DNA of 64,000 nucleotides, from positions 1 through 64,000 of the forward strand of contig JAPNUP010000182.1 in assembly GCA_026627345.1 (NCBI GenBank). Direction: 5' to 3'. Source of the DNA: Bacillota bacterium (lineage in GTDB: Bacteria; Bacillota; Bacilli; Alicyclobacillales; SLC66). Shown piece by piece: positions 42,617 to 51,651 of the stretch. Position 1 is the stretch's first letter. The number at the start of each line of letters is the position of its first letter. The notes under the pieces were generated by a model. That model had not been told where the DNA came from, searched no databases, and saw only the letters and a list, made by a program, of their open reading frames with translations. Made by a program: the position numbers and the translations under genes.

Positions 42617-43548
42617 CGCGTATCCTCCGTACGACACTGCGCAATCGCTGCACGAAGCGCTTCGACGAGACCTGGGTCAACATTCAAGGAAGGCGTGCGA
42701 AGGAGTCGCATACCGAGCGCTTTCGCCTTATTGACAGCTTCGATATCCAGATCATAAAGGACCTCTAGATGATCCGCGACAAACCCGATTGGACATGACA
42801 GTACGGCACGATAGCCCCCCTGAGACAAATCTTGCAACACATCTAAAATATCTGGGCCCAGCCACGGTTCCGCTGTCCGACCTGCACTTTGCCAGCCAAA
42901 CTGCCAATCGGCAATCGCCAGACGATCCGCCAAGACACGGCTAGTCTCCAGCAGTTGCTGCGGATAAGGGTCGTGCTGTGCCAAGATACGTTCAGGCAAG
43001 CTATGCGCTGAAAAGACGACTTTCAGTTTCGCGCGCTCCGTTTCGGTGAACTGCATCCACACGAGCCGCAGGCGTTGTTCAAGCGCAGACAGGTACGCGG
43101 GTTGCAAGTGCCACTCCCGCACAAAGCGAACTTGGATATCCGGCCAGTGACTCGCTTCTTCCAAGGCTTCGCTGATATACACGGCGACGCTCATCGTAGA
43201 ATAATGCGGAGCCAGCACAGCTCCTACGATCTCCTTAATGCCGTCTTGTGCCATCTGACGAAACGTCTCTGCGATAAAAGGATGGCAATGTTTCATCCCT
43301 ATATAGACTTTGTAGGATTCCCCGTCTTCCTGTGCGTTGAGCGCATCTTCAAGGGCTTGCGCCTGCGCTTTGGTGATGGCGGTAAGTGGCGAGACCCCGC
43401 CAATCGCTTCATATCGGCCCACCAACTCGGCCAACAGTTCCGGTGTTGGTGGCCTTCCCCGTCTGATATGCGTATAATAAGCCGGCACCTCATCGAGACT
43501 AGCCGGTGTTCCGTAAGCCATGAGCAAGATTCCAATCACGTCATTCAC
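42613..43548 (-). CDS. hemH: coproporphyrin/protoporphyrin ferrochelatase
   Basis: This enzyme inserts iron into the porphyrin; in Gram-positives the substrate is usually coproporphyrin III (CpfC). The 311-residue product has LLMAYGTPASLDEVPAYYTHI, GMKHCHPFI with the catalytic His region, FSAHSLPERI and GPDILDVLQDL. GTG 43548 or GTG 43539 may be the start; SD AAGGGAG is very close to the former. Lies 22 bases after hemE. Confidence 0.95.
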   Translation of the reverse strand: MNDVIGILLMAYGTPASLDEVPAYYTHIRRGRPPTPELLAELVGRYEAIGGVSPLTAITKAQAQALEDALNAQEDGESYKVYIGMKHCHPFIAETFRQMAQDGIKEIVGAVLAPHYSTMSVAVYISEALEEASHWPDIQVRFVREWHLQPAYLSALEQRLRLVWMQFTETERAKLKVVFSAHSLPERILAQHDPYPQQLLETSRVLADRLAIADWQFGWQSAGRTAEPWLGPDILDVLQDLSQGGYRAVLSCPIGFVADHLEVLYDLDIEAVNKAKALGMRLLRTPSLNVDPGLVEALRAAIAQCRTEDTR

Positions 43549-43570
43549 CGCTCCCTTAAGCTACAGCCAC

Positions 43571-44632
43571 TCACTGCACTTTCTGCCGCAGCAGTTCTTC
43601 GCTGTAGGTATGCACCGTCTGCGTCAGCCGTGTCAGCACTGCCGGGTCTGATTCCTTCTGCACACCATGCCCGAGATTGAAGATAAACCCTGGCGTCTGA
43701 ACGCCCTGCTCGATAATGGCTCGCGCTTCTCGCTCCAAATCATCCCAGGAGCCAAGCACAGTCGCGGGATCGAGATTCCCTTGTAACGCCACGTCAGGGC
43801 CTGCTAGCGCTCTAGCTGCACTGATACTCGTGTGCCAATCCACGCCCAAAACGGCCGGGCCAGCTTCTCGCAATTGCGCAAAAAATTTAGTTGTATGAAG
43901 GCCAAAGTAAATCGTCGGTGCTACCCCTTGCAGACCCGCAAAGATATCCCGTAGATGAGGCAGTACATAAGTGGTGAAGTCGTCCTCATCGAGGCTCCCG
44001 ACCCAACTGTCGAAAATCTGTATCGCCGCTGCTCCTGCATCAAGCTGATACTGCATGTACGTGACGATCATCGCAACGAGCCTTTTCATCAACTCGTGCC
44101 AGTCCGCAGGCCGCTCGTGCATCATTGCCTTCGTCCGCTCATACTTGCGCGTCAAGTCGGCTTGCCCTTCGATCATGTAACTGGCAAGCGTAAACGGCCC
44201 CCCTGCAAAGCCGATCAGTGGCACCGGCAAATCAGCCGCGAGCATCGAGATCGTTTCGAGCACATGCGGGAGCGCTGCTGATACATTCAGTTCTCTAAGC
44301 GCCCGCACGTCAGCAGCGTTTCGCAGTGGGTTGGCCACTACGGGGCCTACATCTTTTTGAATATCATAAGCGATCCCCATCGGTCCGAGCGGCACCATGA
44401 TATCGGAGAAAAGGATGGCCGCATCAACACCCAGCTGCGTCACCGGCAGTCGCGTCACCTCTGCACAAAGCTTGGGCTGTTCGGTGATCTCGAGGAGGCT
44501 GTATCGCTTCTTGATCTCGCGATACTCTGGTTGCGATCGGCCCGCTTGACGCATGTACCACACAGGTAAGCGTTCGACCGGCTCACGGCGACAAGCTCTT
44601 AGAAAAAGATCATTGGTATACACTGGTTTCAT
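43571..44632 (-). CDS. hemE: uroporphyrinogen decarboxylase
   Basis: HemE removes four acetate carboxyls from uroporphyrinogen III. The 353-residue product has the PVWYMRQAGRSQPEYR signature, DAAILFSDIMVPLGPMG, GFAGGPFTLASYMIEG and a C-terminal FNLGHGVQKESDP. ATG 44632 has only a weak ribosome site. A TATGAT lies upstream on the minus strand without a clear -35. First gene of the haem operon. Confidence 0.96.
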   Translation of the reverse strand: MKPVYTNDLFLRACRREPVERLPVWYMRQAGRSQPEYREIKKRYSLLEITEQPKLCAEVTRLPVTQLGVDAAILFSDIMVPLGPMGIAYDIQKDVGPVVANPLRNAADVRALRELNVSAALPHVLETISMLAADLPVPLIGFAGGPFTLASYMIEGQADLTRKYERTKAMMHERPADWHELMKRLVAMIVTYMQYQLDAGAAAIQIFDSWVGSLDEDDFTTYVLPHLRDIFAGLQGVAPTIYFGLHTTKFFAQLREAGPAVLGVDWHTSISAARALAGPDVALQGNLDPATVLGSWDDLEREARAIIEQGVQTPGFIFNLGHGVQKESDPAVLTRLTQTVHTYSEELLRQKVQ

Positions 44633-44726
44633 CTCGCATCACGCACCTTTATAGTTGCATCATAGCACAGAGTCCATGTCAGTCGGTGCTTGGTCACGAA
44701 CGCGCCGCGACAAGCTCATCGTTCTG

Positions 44727-45935
44727 TCACAATCCGACCATCTGCCTTGATTCAGTATCTTGGGCAAGCGATTTTCTCTGCGTATAGACGTAGCCGAGCG
44801 AGAGCATCATCAGGGCGCCAGTCACGATAAAAACAGAGTGAATGCGAAAGGCGTCGCCAATCGCCCCACCGACTAGCGGACCGAGGAGCGTGCCGACTTG
44901 ATTGGCGCTTTGTGACAAGCCAAAGGCGCGCCCGCGATAGTCACTGGTCGTTACTTTCACGGTCAACGCATTAATCGCCGGAAAGACCGCGCAAAACAGA
45001 GCCCCATAGGCAAAACGGATAGCGCCAAACGTCCAAATGTTATGAAAGAATACTTGTGCGATATTACCAAGTCCACCGCCGAGAAGACCGATGTAAAGCA
45101 TCAGCAAAAAGCCGCGACGATCCCCCATTCGACCCCAAAATGGAGTAAAAATAATGCTCGCGACGCCGAGCACCGAGAAGACGATCCCAGTAGCCAACGA
45201 AGCGTCTTGTACGGGAATGCCGAGGTGAATCACGTACAAAGGCAAGAGCGGTTCGATCGTCATAATGGCAAATGCGGTGAGGGCGTTAGTAAACAGCAAA
45301 GTGCGAAAAGCCTTGTTCTCTTTAGCAACCGAGATATCCCCGAGCACGTTAATTTTACGCGGTGACGGCGTAAATCCAGGCTCCTTAACCCACCAGATCG
45401 CGAGCGCTGTCGGAATCATGACCGCCACCCCAGCGACGATAAACGAGTTCGCATAACCGAAGATGTGAGAAACCACCCCACCCGCCAGTGGGCCGAGAAT
45501 CGACCCCGTCGAAGAGGCAGTCGAAATGAGCGCCATTGCGTAGCCTACTGACTCTTCAGGCGTCGTACTGCCGACTAGCGCAATCGCACTAGGAATGTAT
45601 CCGCTAAGCGCCCCCATGATCAGACGCAGTGCCAATAGTTCCTCCACGTTGTGCACAAAGGCGGTCAAGACATAGACAACCGCCAAAGTGATGCCGGAAC
45701 GGATCAGCATCGGTTTGCGTCCGTAGCGATCGGCCACCGCACCCCAGATTGGGGCAGCAATCGCCCCAGCTAAGAAAGCCACGCTAAAAATGGCGCCGGA
45801 CCACATGCCGACGTTTCGATGTATACCGAGTTGCCCGATAAATAGGGGGAGAAACGGCACCACCATCGAATACCCGGCGGAGGCGATTAAAGCGCCAAAG
45901 CTCAATATCCACAAATTGCGCCGCCATGTTTCCAC
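44727..45935 (-). CDS. MFS transporter, multidrug-efflux type
   Basis: The 402-residue product has about 12 hydrophobic helices and the MFS loop motif GAVADRYGRKPML after TM2, with a second related GRMGDRRGF in the C-half. Motif C-like GSILGPLAGG occurs in TM5. It resembles drug/H+ antiporters such as Bmr/MdtG; the substrate is not predictable. GTG 45935 has AAGGGGA 8 bases upstream, better than ATG 45965. Separate from the haem genes by a 94-base gap. Confidence 0.88.
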   Translation of the reverse strand: METWRRNLWILSFGALIASAGYSMVVPFLPLFIGQLGIHRNVGMWSGAIFSVAFLAGAIAAPIWGAVADRYGRKPMLIRSGITLAVVYVLTAFVHNVEELLALRLIMGALSGYIPSAIALVGSTTPEESVGYAMALISTASSTGSILGPLAGGVVSHIFGYANSFIVAGVAVMIPTALAIWWVKEPGFTPSPRKINVLGDISVAKENKAFRTLLFTNALTAFAIMTIEPLLPLYVIHLGIPVQDASLATGIVFSVLGVASIIFTPFWGRMGDRRGFLLMLYIGLLGGGLGNIAQVFFHNIWTFGAIRFAYGALFCAVFPAINALTVKVTTSDYRGRAFGLSQSANQVGTLLGPLVGGAIGDAFRIHSVFIVTGALMMLSLGYVYTQRKSLAQDTESRQMVGL

Positions 45936-45988
45936 CCTGTTTTCCCCTTTTTCACGATCTTTCATCCGCGATGTCACCGTCTTGTCGT

Positions 45989-46018
45989 TTGAACAACCCT
46001 TGAGACTTGCAGTATGAT
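45989..46018 (+). promoter_or_regulatory. sigma-A type promoter of the CcdC-like gene
   Basis: TTGAAC at 45989-45994 and TATGAT at 46013-46018 with an 18-base spacer, 42 bases before the start codon. It lies in the divergent interval with the MFS gene. Confidence 0.55.
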
Positions 46019-46060
46019 GGTGCGAGTGATGCTCACCGCCTACAGAAGGAGGCCCTATCC

Positions 46061-46558
46061 ATGTTCTCGCATCTATCGGAATCTACACTTCAGATCGTAA
46101 GCATGGTCGTGATCGCGGTATTTGCCGTCACCGTCATTATGGTGCGCTTACAGGCCGCCAAGAAACCTACGTCGGTGCGCAAGATTATCATCCCGCCGCT
46201 CGGCATGAGCACGGGCTACCTCATGTTCATCTTCCCTTTTATGCGAATCTCCTGGACGTACGGAATCATCGCCTTTGGCGTCGGCCTTCTCTTCTCCATC
46301 CCACTGATCATCAGTTCCCACATGGAAGTCAGCGACGGTCAAGTCTACCTTAAACGCTCGCCCGCTTTTATCGTCGTATTGCTCGTTTTACTTATCGTGC
46401 GTCTCGGACTGCACAGTTACATTGAAAAGTATGTAACCATTCCTCAAACGGGCGCGGTCTTCTTCATTCTCGCGTTCGGTATGTTGCTGCCTTGGCGCAT
46501 CGCCATGTACCTGCGATACAAGTCATTTACCGCAGCGACAGCGTCGCTAGCGCGCTAA
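46061..46558 (+). CDS. CcdC family membrane protein
   Basis: The 165-residue product has about 5 TM helices (residues about 10-28, 45-63, 65-82, 103-120, 132-150) and the CcdC/DUF1453-like RKIIIPPLGMSTGYLMFIFP segment. CcdC is linked to cytochrome c biogenesis in B. subtilis by position, but its function is not settled. ATG 46061 has AAGGAGG 8 bases upstream; the upstream frame is not needed. No ccdA or resA is present here. Confidence 0.82.
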   Translation: MFSHLSESTLQIVSMVVIAVFAVTVIMVRLQAAKKPTSVRKIIIPPLGMSTGYLMFIFPFMRISWTYGIIAFGVGLLFSIPLIISSHMEVSDGQVYLKRSPAFIVVLLVLLIVRLGLHSYIEKYVTIPQTGAVFFILAFGMLLPWRIAMYLRYKSFTAATASLAR

Positions 46559-46567
46559 GTATAGAAA

Positions 46568-46610
46568 ACCCCTGACCTCCTCACCATAATACCAAACTGA
46601 GGTCAGGGGT
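46568..46610 (+). promoter_or_regulatory. SD-masking hairpin before the NlpC/P60 gene
   Basis: ACCCCTGACCTC (46568-46579) pairs perfectly with GAGGTCAGGGGT (46599-46610). The 3' arm holds the only good SD, AGGGG, 7 bases before ATG 46617. There is no T run, so a role as simple terminator of the CcdC gene is less likely. Confidence 0.5.
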
Positions 46611-46616
46611 GTCGCG

Positions 46617-47558
46617 ATGAAATCACTCAAGGTCTATCGAAAACCATTAACCGTCGCCACGTTACTCGCCTGTTGCACTTTTCCCACGTTGACCGGATGC
46701 TCGAACGGCACACCGAGCGCAGCCGCACCAACTGTCAAAACGGTTCAAACGAAGCTCGTGCAGGGGCAGCTCTATCATGTCACCAACACCAGCTACAACG
46801 CGGCCTCGAAAACCGTGAACGTCTACGCTGAAGCGAACCCGCTGGGCCGCGGCGTCGGGAGCGTCATACCATCTACAAAAACAGACAACACCATCGATGT
46901 GCGTGCCCCGCAAGGCATTGTCAACATGGCGACGGCGAGTTTTGCGGCACTGCCCGTGAATCGCGTGGTGGTCTACCAGCGCTCTGCCTCTCATAGCCAG
47001 AACGTGATCGCCGATATTACGGTCCCCAAAGCGTTACGTGCAGCCGCGGCCAAACCGCAAACGCCACAGCCGGCGCTCGGCGCAAGCTTGGCGGGGGCGT
47101 ACGCTTCGATTCCTTTGCCACCCCCAGGGGTGCGTGTCGACCACAGTATCAAGCCAGTGGCAAACCTCGGCGCCAGCCTGTCTGCCAAAGAAGCGGCAGT
47201 GCTGCGCATAGCGACAGGCAAACTCGGTACTCCTTATATTTGGGGACACAACGAAGACCGTGGACAGTACGGTTTCGACTGTAGCAACTTCACCGAGTAC
47301 GTGTACCATCACGCCCTTGGCTACCTGATGACCACGTCTAGCAAAGCACAGTACGAATCCGTCGGGGTATCCGTTCCGATTTCCTCCATGCGCGTAGGGG
47401 ATTTGTTGGTCTTTTTGCAAGGTGCGCATGTCGGCATTTACGCCGGCAACGGACAGATGATCGAAGAAGGGGGCGGCCTTGGAAAAGTGGGCTACCTATC
47501 AGTGTCAGGTCACTCTTATTGGCGACAACACCTCAGTGCTGTCAAGCGTCTGTTTTGA
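46617..47558 (+). CDS. NlpC/P60 cell-wall endopeptidase lipoprotein
   Basis: The 313-residue product has a lipobox LTGC near residues 25-28 after a short hydrophobic stretch, a linker region with an N-terminal domain of unknown type, and a C-terminal NlpC/P60 domain: GTPYIWGHNE, FDCSNF (Cys about 222), and AHVGIYAG (His about 270). It should cleave peptidoglycan cross-links outside the cell. Its SD lies in a hairpin, so translation may be controlled. Terminated by a strong hairpin. Confidence 0.9.
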   Translation: MKSLKVYRKPLTVATLLACCTFPTLTGCSNGTPSAAAPTVKTVQTKLVQGQLYHVTNTSYNAASKTVNVYAEANPLGRGVGSVIPSTKTDNTIDVRAPQGIVNMATASFAALPVNRVVVYQRSASHSQNVIADITVPKALRAAAAKPQTPQPALGASLAGAYASIPLPPPGVRVDHSIKPVANLGASLSAKEAAVLRIATGKLGTPYIWGHNEDRGQYGFDCSNFTEYVYHHALGYLMTTSSKAQYESVGVSVPISSMRVGDLLVFLQGAHVGIYAGNGQMIEEGGGLGKVGYLSVSGHSYWRQHLSAVKRLF

Positions 47559-47571
47559 GGATGTATCATTC

Positions 47572-47605
47572 AAAGCCAGGGAGCGCTTTTTGTGTCCCTG
47601 GCTTT
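47572..47605. terminator. bidirectional terminator
   Basis: AAAGCCAGGGA (47572-47582) and TCCCTGGCTTT (47595-47605) form a perfect 11-base stem with a 12-base loop, between convergent NlpC/P60 and NhaC-type genes. Confidence 0.8.
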
Positions 47606-47619
47606 CGCTTTTGTAGGCG

Positions 47620-49155
47620 TTACATGAGCAAGCCCGCCACTGTGTACCCGATCGTTGCAGCGCCGCCGGCAATAAGTGTGCTCGGCAAAAGTTTGCGCGT
47701 AAACCGCATGACCGAAAACTTCATCACAGTAGACATCGCCACCGTGTTGTCACTCAGTGGCGAGGCAAAACCACCGAGCGTGCCACTGGCGAACACCGCG
47801 CCTGCGATCAGCGCGAGCGAGGCATGGGTGGACTGGGCTAAGGTGAACCCCAAAGGCATGAGAATGCCCCACGCACCAAACGATGAGCCGATAAAGTAGG
47901 ACAGCAACGATCCGAAGACAAAAAGTGCGGGTGCGATCAACATCTTCGGCACGACATGGCCGATGGTACCACCGACAAAAGTGCCGAAGCCGAGATCAGT
48001 GGACACGCCGGAAACGGCCCACACGAGAACCAACAACATGATTACCCCCATCATCTCATTGCCTCCAGCCAGTACACCAAACATCACCCGATCCAAAGAC
48101 ACGCCGCGAAAAGCATACAAAACGGACGACACGATCAGCGTCACGACAATCGCTTGAATCATCGCCACTGAGGCGTCTGCGCGAACGAGGGCCGCGATCC
48201 CTTGGCCGCCAGCTTGATACCCGCTCCACCAAGTGAAAAACAGCGTCAAACTCACCAAAACGGCAATCGGAATAGCGAGGTGCAAAGCAGAAGGTCTGAC
48301 TTGTGCGCTGTAGACGTCGATCGGCTCCACCACTTCCTCCGAATCACCGCGTGCGGCGGCGTGCGCGTCTTTTTGTCCATCAGCCAGCTCGGCGCGACCT
48401 TGCGCACTGTCATATAAGCCACGGTGACCCACTGGCTGACTGCTCGCCTCTACAGTCAGTGGTTTGGCGCCAGTGTTGGCGACGGACAGTGCTGCCATTT
48501 TTTCATGCTGATGTCCGCGAAAAAAACTGAAGTAAATGCCGAGAGCAAGAATAGCGAGCGAAAAAAAGTTAAACGGGATCGACTGCAAGAAAAGGGGGTA
48601 CGCGTCCCCTTTTGCCCCACTGTGTTTCAAAGCCGTCGCAAGAAGTCCAACCATGTACCCGACAAACGCAGTGCCCAGCGGGATCAGGCTGATCAGCGGC
48701 GTCGACGTCACATTAATCGCGTAAGACATATCGTCTGGCGCAATGCGAAAAGTGCGTAGCAGCGGACGCATGACCGGGGCGACGGTAATAATGCGAAAAT
48801 CAGGCGCCATAAAGGTAAGCGCTGAAGACGCCCACGTGACTGCAAAAGCGGCGCGCGACGAATGGATGCGCGGAGACAGCCAACGTGCAAGCCCGCTTAC
48901 ACCGCCGGAAATGCGCAAAAGCCCGACAAAAGAACCGAACAGGTATAAAAACACGATCAGTCGTACGTTGCCAGCAACCTGAAGTTCCTTAAACAAGTAA
49001 TTCAAGACGGTTTGCAGTCCGCCAATCGGCTGCGGGGTCAACATGTACGCGCCAACGAGCAACCCGCAAAGAAGTCCTGGAATCACTTGTCGTGTCCAGA
49101 TCGCCACCGGAATGACGACAGCAAAAGGCAAGAGCGAAAAAACCGATCCGTACAT
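47620..49155 (-). CDS. NhaC-type Na+/H+ antiporter family protein
   Basis: The 511-residue product has about 12 hydrophobic segments and NhaC-family features: ASSALTFMAPDFRIITVAPV, TSTPLISLIPLGTAFVGY and SSFGAWGILMPLGFTLAQ, FGGFASPLSDN-like LGGFASPLSDNTVAMS. A large hydrophilic central loop (about 225-275) is acidic. It should exchange protons with sodium or a small organic ion. ATG 49155 follows GGAGG by 10 bases. Confidence 0.85.
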   Translation of the reverse strand: MYGSVFSLLPFAVVIPVAIWTRQVIPGLLCGLLVGAYMLTPQPIGGLQTVLNYLFKELQVAGNVRLIVFLYLFGSFVGLLRISGGVSGLARWLSPRIHSSRAAFAVTWASSALTFMAPDFRIITVAPVMRPLLRTFRIAPDDMSYAINVTSTPLISLIPLGTAFVGYMVGLLATALKHSGAKGDAYPLFLQSIPFNFFSLAILALGIYFSFFRGHQHEKMAALSVANTGAKPLTVEASSQPVGHRGLYDSAQGRAELADGQKDAHAAARGDSEEVVEPIDVYSAQVRPSALHLAIPIAVLVSLTLFFTWWSGYQAGGQGIAALVRADASVAMIQAIVVTLIVSSVLYAFRGVSLDRVMFGVLAGGNEMMGVIMLLVLVWAVSGVSTDLGFGTFVGGTIGHVVPKMLIAPALFVFGSLLSYFIGSSFGAWGILMPLGFTLAQSTHASLALIAGAVFASGTLGGFASPLSDNTVAMSTVMKFSVMRFTRKLLPSTLIAGGAATIGYTVAGLLM

Positions 49156-49298
49156 AGATGACATCCCTCCTCTTTGTAGGGTCCCATAGTCGGTGTTTGG
49201 GCATACTCTGTCGTTTTGACATCCGCGCTATTCACTGCAATATTCTTCAGCTTCTTTCAAGCATTGCAGGATAGATTGGCTACAACGAGGTGAAACCG

Positions 49299-49601
49299 AT
49301 GCGTCTATCTGTCCCTAGGCTGGCAGTCACCACGGCGCTGGCAGCATGCGGCCTTAGTATCGCCATGTGGGCGATTGACACGAGTCAAGGATATAGCGGA
49401 TCACTCATGCAAACAGTGTCGCCTGAGACAGTGTCCCGTGTTCAGTCGCAACTGCGCGCGGTTCAGAAACAGGAAAAGACGCTGCGATCGAGCACGCGCC
49501 AATTGCAAGCAGACAGCCAGAAAGTACAAGCGAATGTACAAAGCCATTTGGAAAAACTAGCTCAAGAAGGCTTGATCACCTTGAGTCAAGGAGGGGGTTA
49601 A
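49299..49601 (+). CDS. small membrane-anchored coiled-coil protein A
   Basis: The 100-residue product is not recognised. It has a short basic N-terminus, one TM helix (about 10-28) and a Q/K/E-rich coiled coil (about 40-85), ending in a glycine tail. The positive N-terminus predicts N-in, C-out. GAGG is 8 bases before ATG 49299. It is the first gene of a six-gene unit with a similar protein, a haem-type membrane protein, ApbE and a two-component system. Confidence 0.65.
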   Translation: MRLSVPRLAVTTALAACGLSIAMWAIDTSQGYSGSLMQTVSPETVSRVQSQLRAVQKQEKTLRSSTRQLQADSQKVQANVQSHLEKLAQEGLITLSQGGG

Positions 49602-49604
49602 AAG

Positions 49605-50045
49605 TTGGAAAGGAAGAATCGTAAAAATCCGGCCACCCTCTGGTTGACGGCACTCGCCACCCTCGTCACAGCCGGGGTCTATGCAGGCACCACGCACTTG
49701 TCTGAGAACTCCATTTTGCATCAGCTACAATCAGAGAATGCAAGCCAGGCGGCGAGACGAACGGCAAAACTGCAAACCCTAACCAAGGAGTTGCAACAAG
49801 CACAACGACAAGTCGCCAAAGCAAAGACCATTTACCAAAGTACACTGACGCAGGACGAGCAGGATCGTGCGATTGCCTCGAACACCAACGATCAACTCGC
49901 GATCGACGGCTTGCCGCAAGCGGACGTGCCTGCGCAGCCCAAAACATTACCCGGGTTCTCATCCGCTGGCGCGTCTGCGTATGCCGGCGCCTTACAGCTG
50001 CAAAGCCCTCCGCCAAGCGTGCAAGGCGTCACAGGTGCATCGTGA
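49605..50045 (+). CDS. small membrane-anchored coiled-coil protein B with a TGAS C-terminus
   Basis: The 146-residue product has N-terminal basics (ERKNRK), one TM helix at about 12-30, a coiled coil over about 40-85, and a Pro/Ser/Ala-rich tail ending QGVTGAS at the C-terminus. The last four residues match the S/T-G-A-S/T part of the ApbE flavinylation motif Dxx[ST]GA[TS], with Gln in the Asp position. TTG 49605 has AAGGAGGGGG upstream. It resembles protein A in layout. No function known. Confidence 0.65.
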   Translation: MERKNRKNPATLWLTALATLVTAGVYAGTTHLSENSILHQLQSENASQAARRTAKLQTLTKELQQAQRQVAKAKTIYQSTLTQDEQDRAIASNTNDQLAIDGLPQADVPAQPKTLPGFSSAGASAYAGALQLQSPPPSVQGVTGAS

Positions 50046-50686
50046 ACAAACCACAGGCGACCTCACGGGTGCTTTGGCTGCTTGTCCTACTGATCTCCGT
50101 ATCGCTTGCAGTGACGTGGCTGATGCCTGATTTTCGCAACGAACCAGAGATGACGCCTTGGATCATCGCACGCGCCTCTGGGGTCACTGCCTTTGTACTT
50201 CTCACCTTGCTCACACTGCTTGGCCTGGTAATGGCAAGCGTGCCCAACCGCGAACAGTGGCGTGCCACACGAATCTTATTGCCGCTGCATCGCCTCCTTA
50301 GTCTGTACCTCATTGGTTTTATTGCCGTGCACGTGGTCTCGATCACACTGGATGCTTTCGCACACGTTGGGATCGAAGCGATCTTTGTGCCTATGATGTC
50401 AGGGTATCGCCCAGTGTTTGTCAGCCTCGGCACGCTGGCTTTATACGCGATCGTGTTGCTGGCAGTGACGGCGCGATTTCCTCGCCTTTTACCAAGCGGC
50501 CGATGGTTGACCGTGCATCGAGTGGCACTCATTACATTCGTCTTGACGTTGCTCCACGGCGTTTTGACAGGATCGGATACACCTTCCTTACGCTGGTTGT
50601 ACGAAATATCAGCCTTCCTCGTGGCTCTTATGAGTCTCATACGCTATGCGATTATAGGGCACAAGCGAGCCCCTAAACCGTCGTGA
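50042..50686 (+). CDS. ferric-reductase-like transmembrane protein
   Basis: The 214-residue product has six TM helices. The four haem-ligand candidates are His83 and His97 in helix 3 and His159 and His172 in helix 5, arranged as in bis-haem ferric reductase-like membrane domains (MsrQ/YedZ or FRE type). No cytoplasmic flavin/NAD domain is attached. It should pass electrons across the membrane. GTG 50042 overlaps the stop of protein B (GTGA). Confidence 0.85.
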   Translation: MNKPQATSRVLWLLVLLISVSLAVTWLMPDFRNEPEMTPWIIARASGVTAFVLLTLLTLLGLVMASVPNREQWRATRILLPLHRLLSLYLIGFIAVHVVSITLDAFAHVGIEAIFVPMMSGYRPVFVSLGTLALYAIVLLAVTARFPRLLPSGRWLTVHRVALITFVLTLLHGVLTGSDTPSLRWLYEISAFLVALMSLIRYAIIGHKRAPKPS

Positions 50687-51651
50687 GCCCGCAACAGGAT
50701 GCGACCGGCTGGACTACAGCGCAGTGGCACGCCATGGGTACGCAAGTCGCGCTCACGATCCATCTACCAGCACAATCGGCGGCAGAGGCCACGAAACACG
50801 TGCGCGCGGTTTTTGTGAACCTAGAGCAGCGCCTGTCTCGCTTTCTGGATATGAGTGAACTGTCGCGATTGAATAGGCAGTGCGGTCAGTGGGTGACCGT
50901 CTCTCGTGAACTTGCAGAAGTACTCCATTTGTCTGCAGAGGCTTTTGCGCAAACCGCCGGCGTGTTTGACCCGCGCGTCCTAAAAAGTCTTGATAGACTC
51001 GGTTATGTCGGCGCACAGATCAAAAGCGACGGTGTAAAAGATGCGGTACTAAGCCAAGTGGATCGTTGGCTTGTCTTTCGCGAATATGATACCGTGCAGA
51101 TTATAGAGCCAATTGATTTAGGCGGTATTGGTAAAGGATACGCGCTCGATGTGTGCGCTCGCTACCTGCGCGGTGTAACCGATCACTTCTTACTATCTGC
51201 AGGTGGGGATATCGTGTACAAGGGGCAAGGCCCAGAGGGCGCATGGCGCGTCGGTGTAGAGTGGCCTTTTGCCACCACAGAGCTCGCGGCCGTATGGGCG
51301 CTGCCTGTAAGCCCTCAAGGTGCGATTTGCACGTCGGCTGACAGCAAGCGCTTCTGGATGGACGCCTCGGGCACAAGGCGGCATCATTTGATTGATCCAA
51401 GCACTGGACTCTCTGGCGGTTGTGGACTGCGCTCCGTGACTGTGCTTTCAGCAGATTCAGCCGTGCAAGCAGAGGTGTGGTCCAAGACGCTCTACCTGCG
51501 CGGTCTTCGCGCACGGACAGCTGCATGCCCGATACCGACGCTGGCCATCAGTGAGGACGGGGAACTGCTAGTGACTCCGGAGGCTCAGTCCTCTATCCTA
51601 TGGTCTCTTGCGCCGCTGGTCACTTGGACGGAAAAGGAGGCCTGTAGATGA
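50683..51651 (+). CDS. apbE: FAD:protein FMN transferase (ApbE)
   Basis: ApbE attaches FMN from FAD to Ser/Thr of target proteins. The 322-residue product has MGTQV, the SELSRLN loop, DLGGIGKGYALD, LSAGGDI, a HHLIDPSTG segment and SADSAVQAEVWSKTL, all usual. No signal peptide or lipobox is visible in the first 40 residues, which is unlike many extracytoplasmic ApbE proteins. GTG 50683 overlaps the upstream stop (GTGA). It sits between the ferric reductase-like gene and the regulator. Confidence 0.93.
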   Translation: MSPQQDATGWTTAQWHAMGTQVALTIHLPAQSAAEATKHVRAVFVNLEQRLSRFLDMSELSRLNRQCGQWVTVSRELAEVLHLSAEAFAQTAGVFDPRVLKSLDRLGYVGAQIKSDGVKDAVLSQVDRWLVFREYDTVQIIEPIDLGGIGKGYALDVCARYLRGVTDHFLLSAGGDIVYKGQGPEGAWRVGVEWPFATTELAAVWALPVSPQGAICTSADSKRFWMDASGTRRHHLIDPSTGLSGGCGLRSVTVLSADSAVQAEVWSKTLYLRGLRARTAACPIPTLAISEDGELLVTPEAQSSILWSLAPLVTWTEKEACR

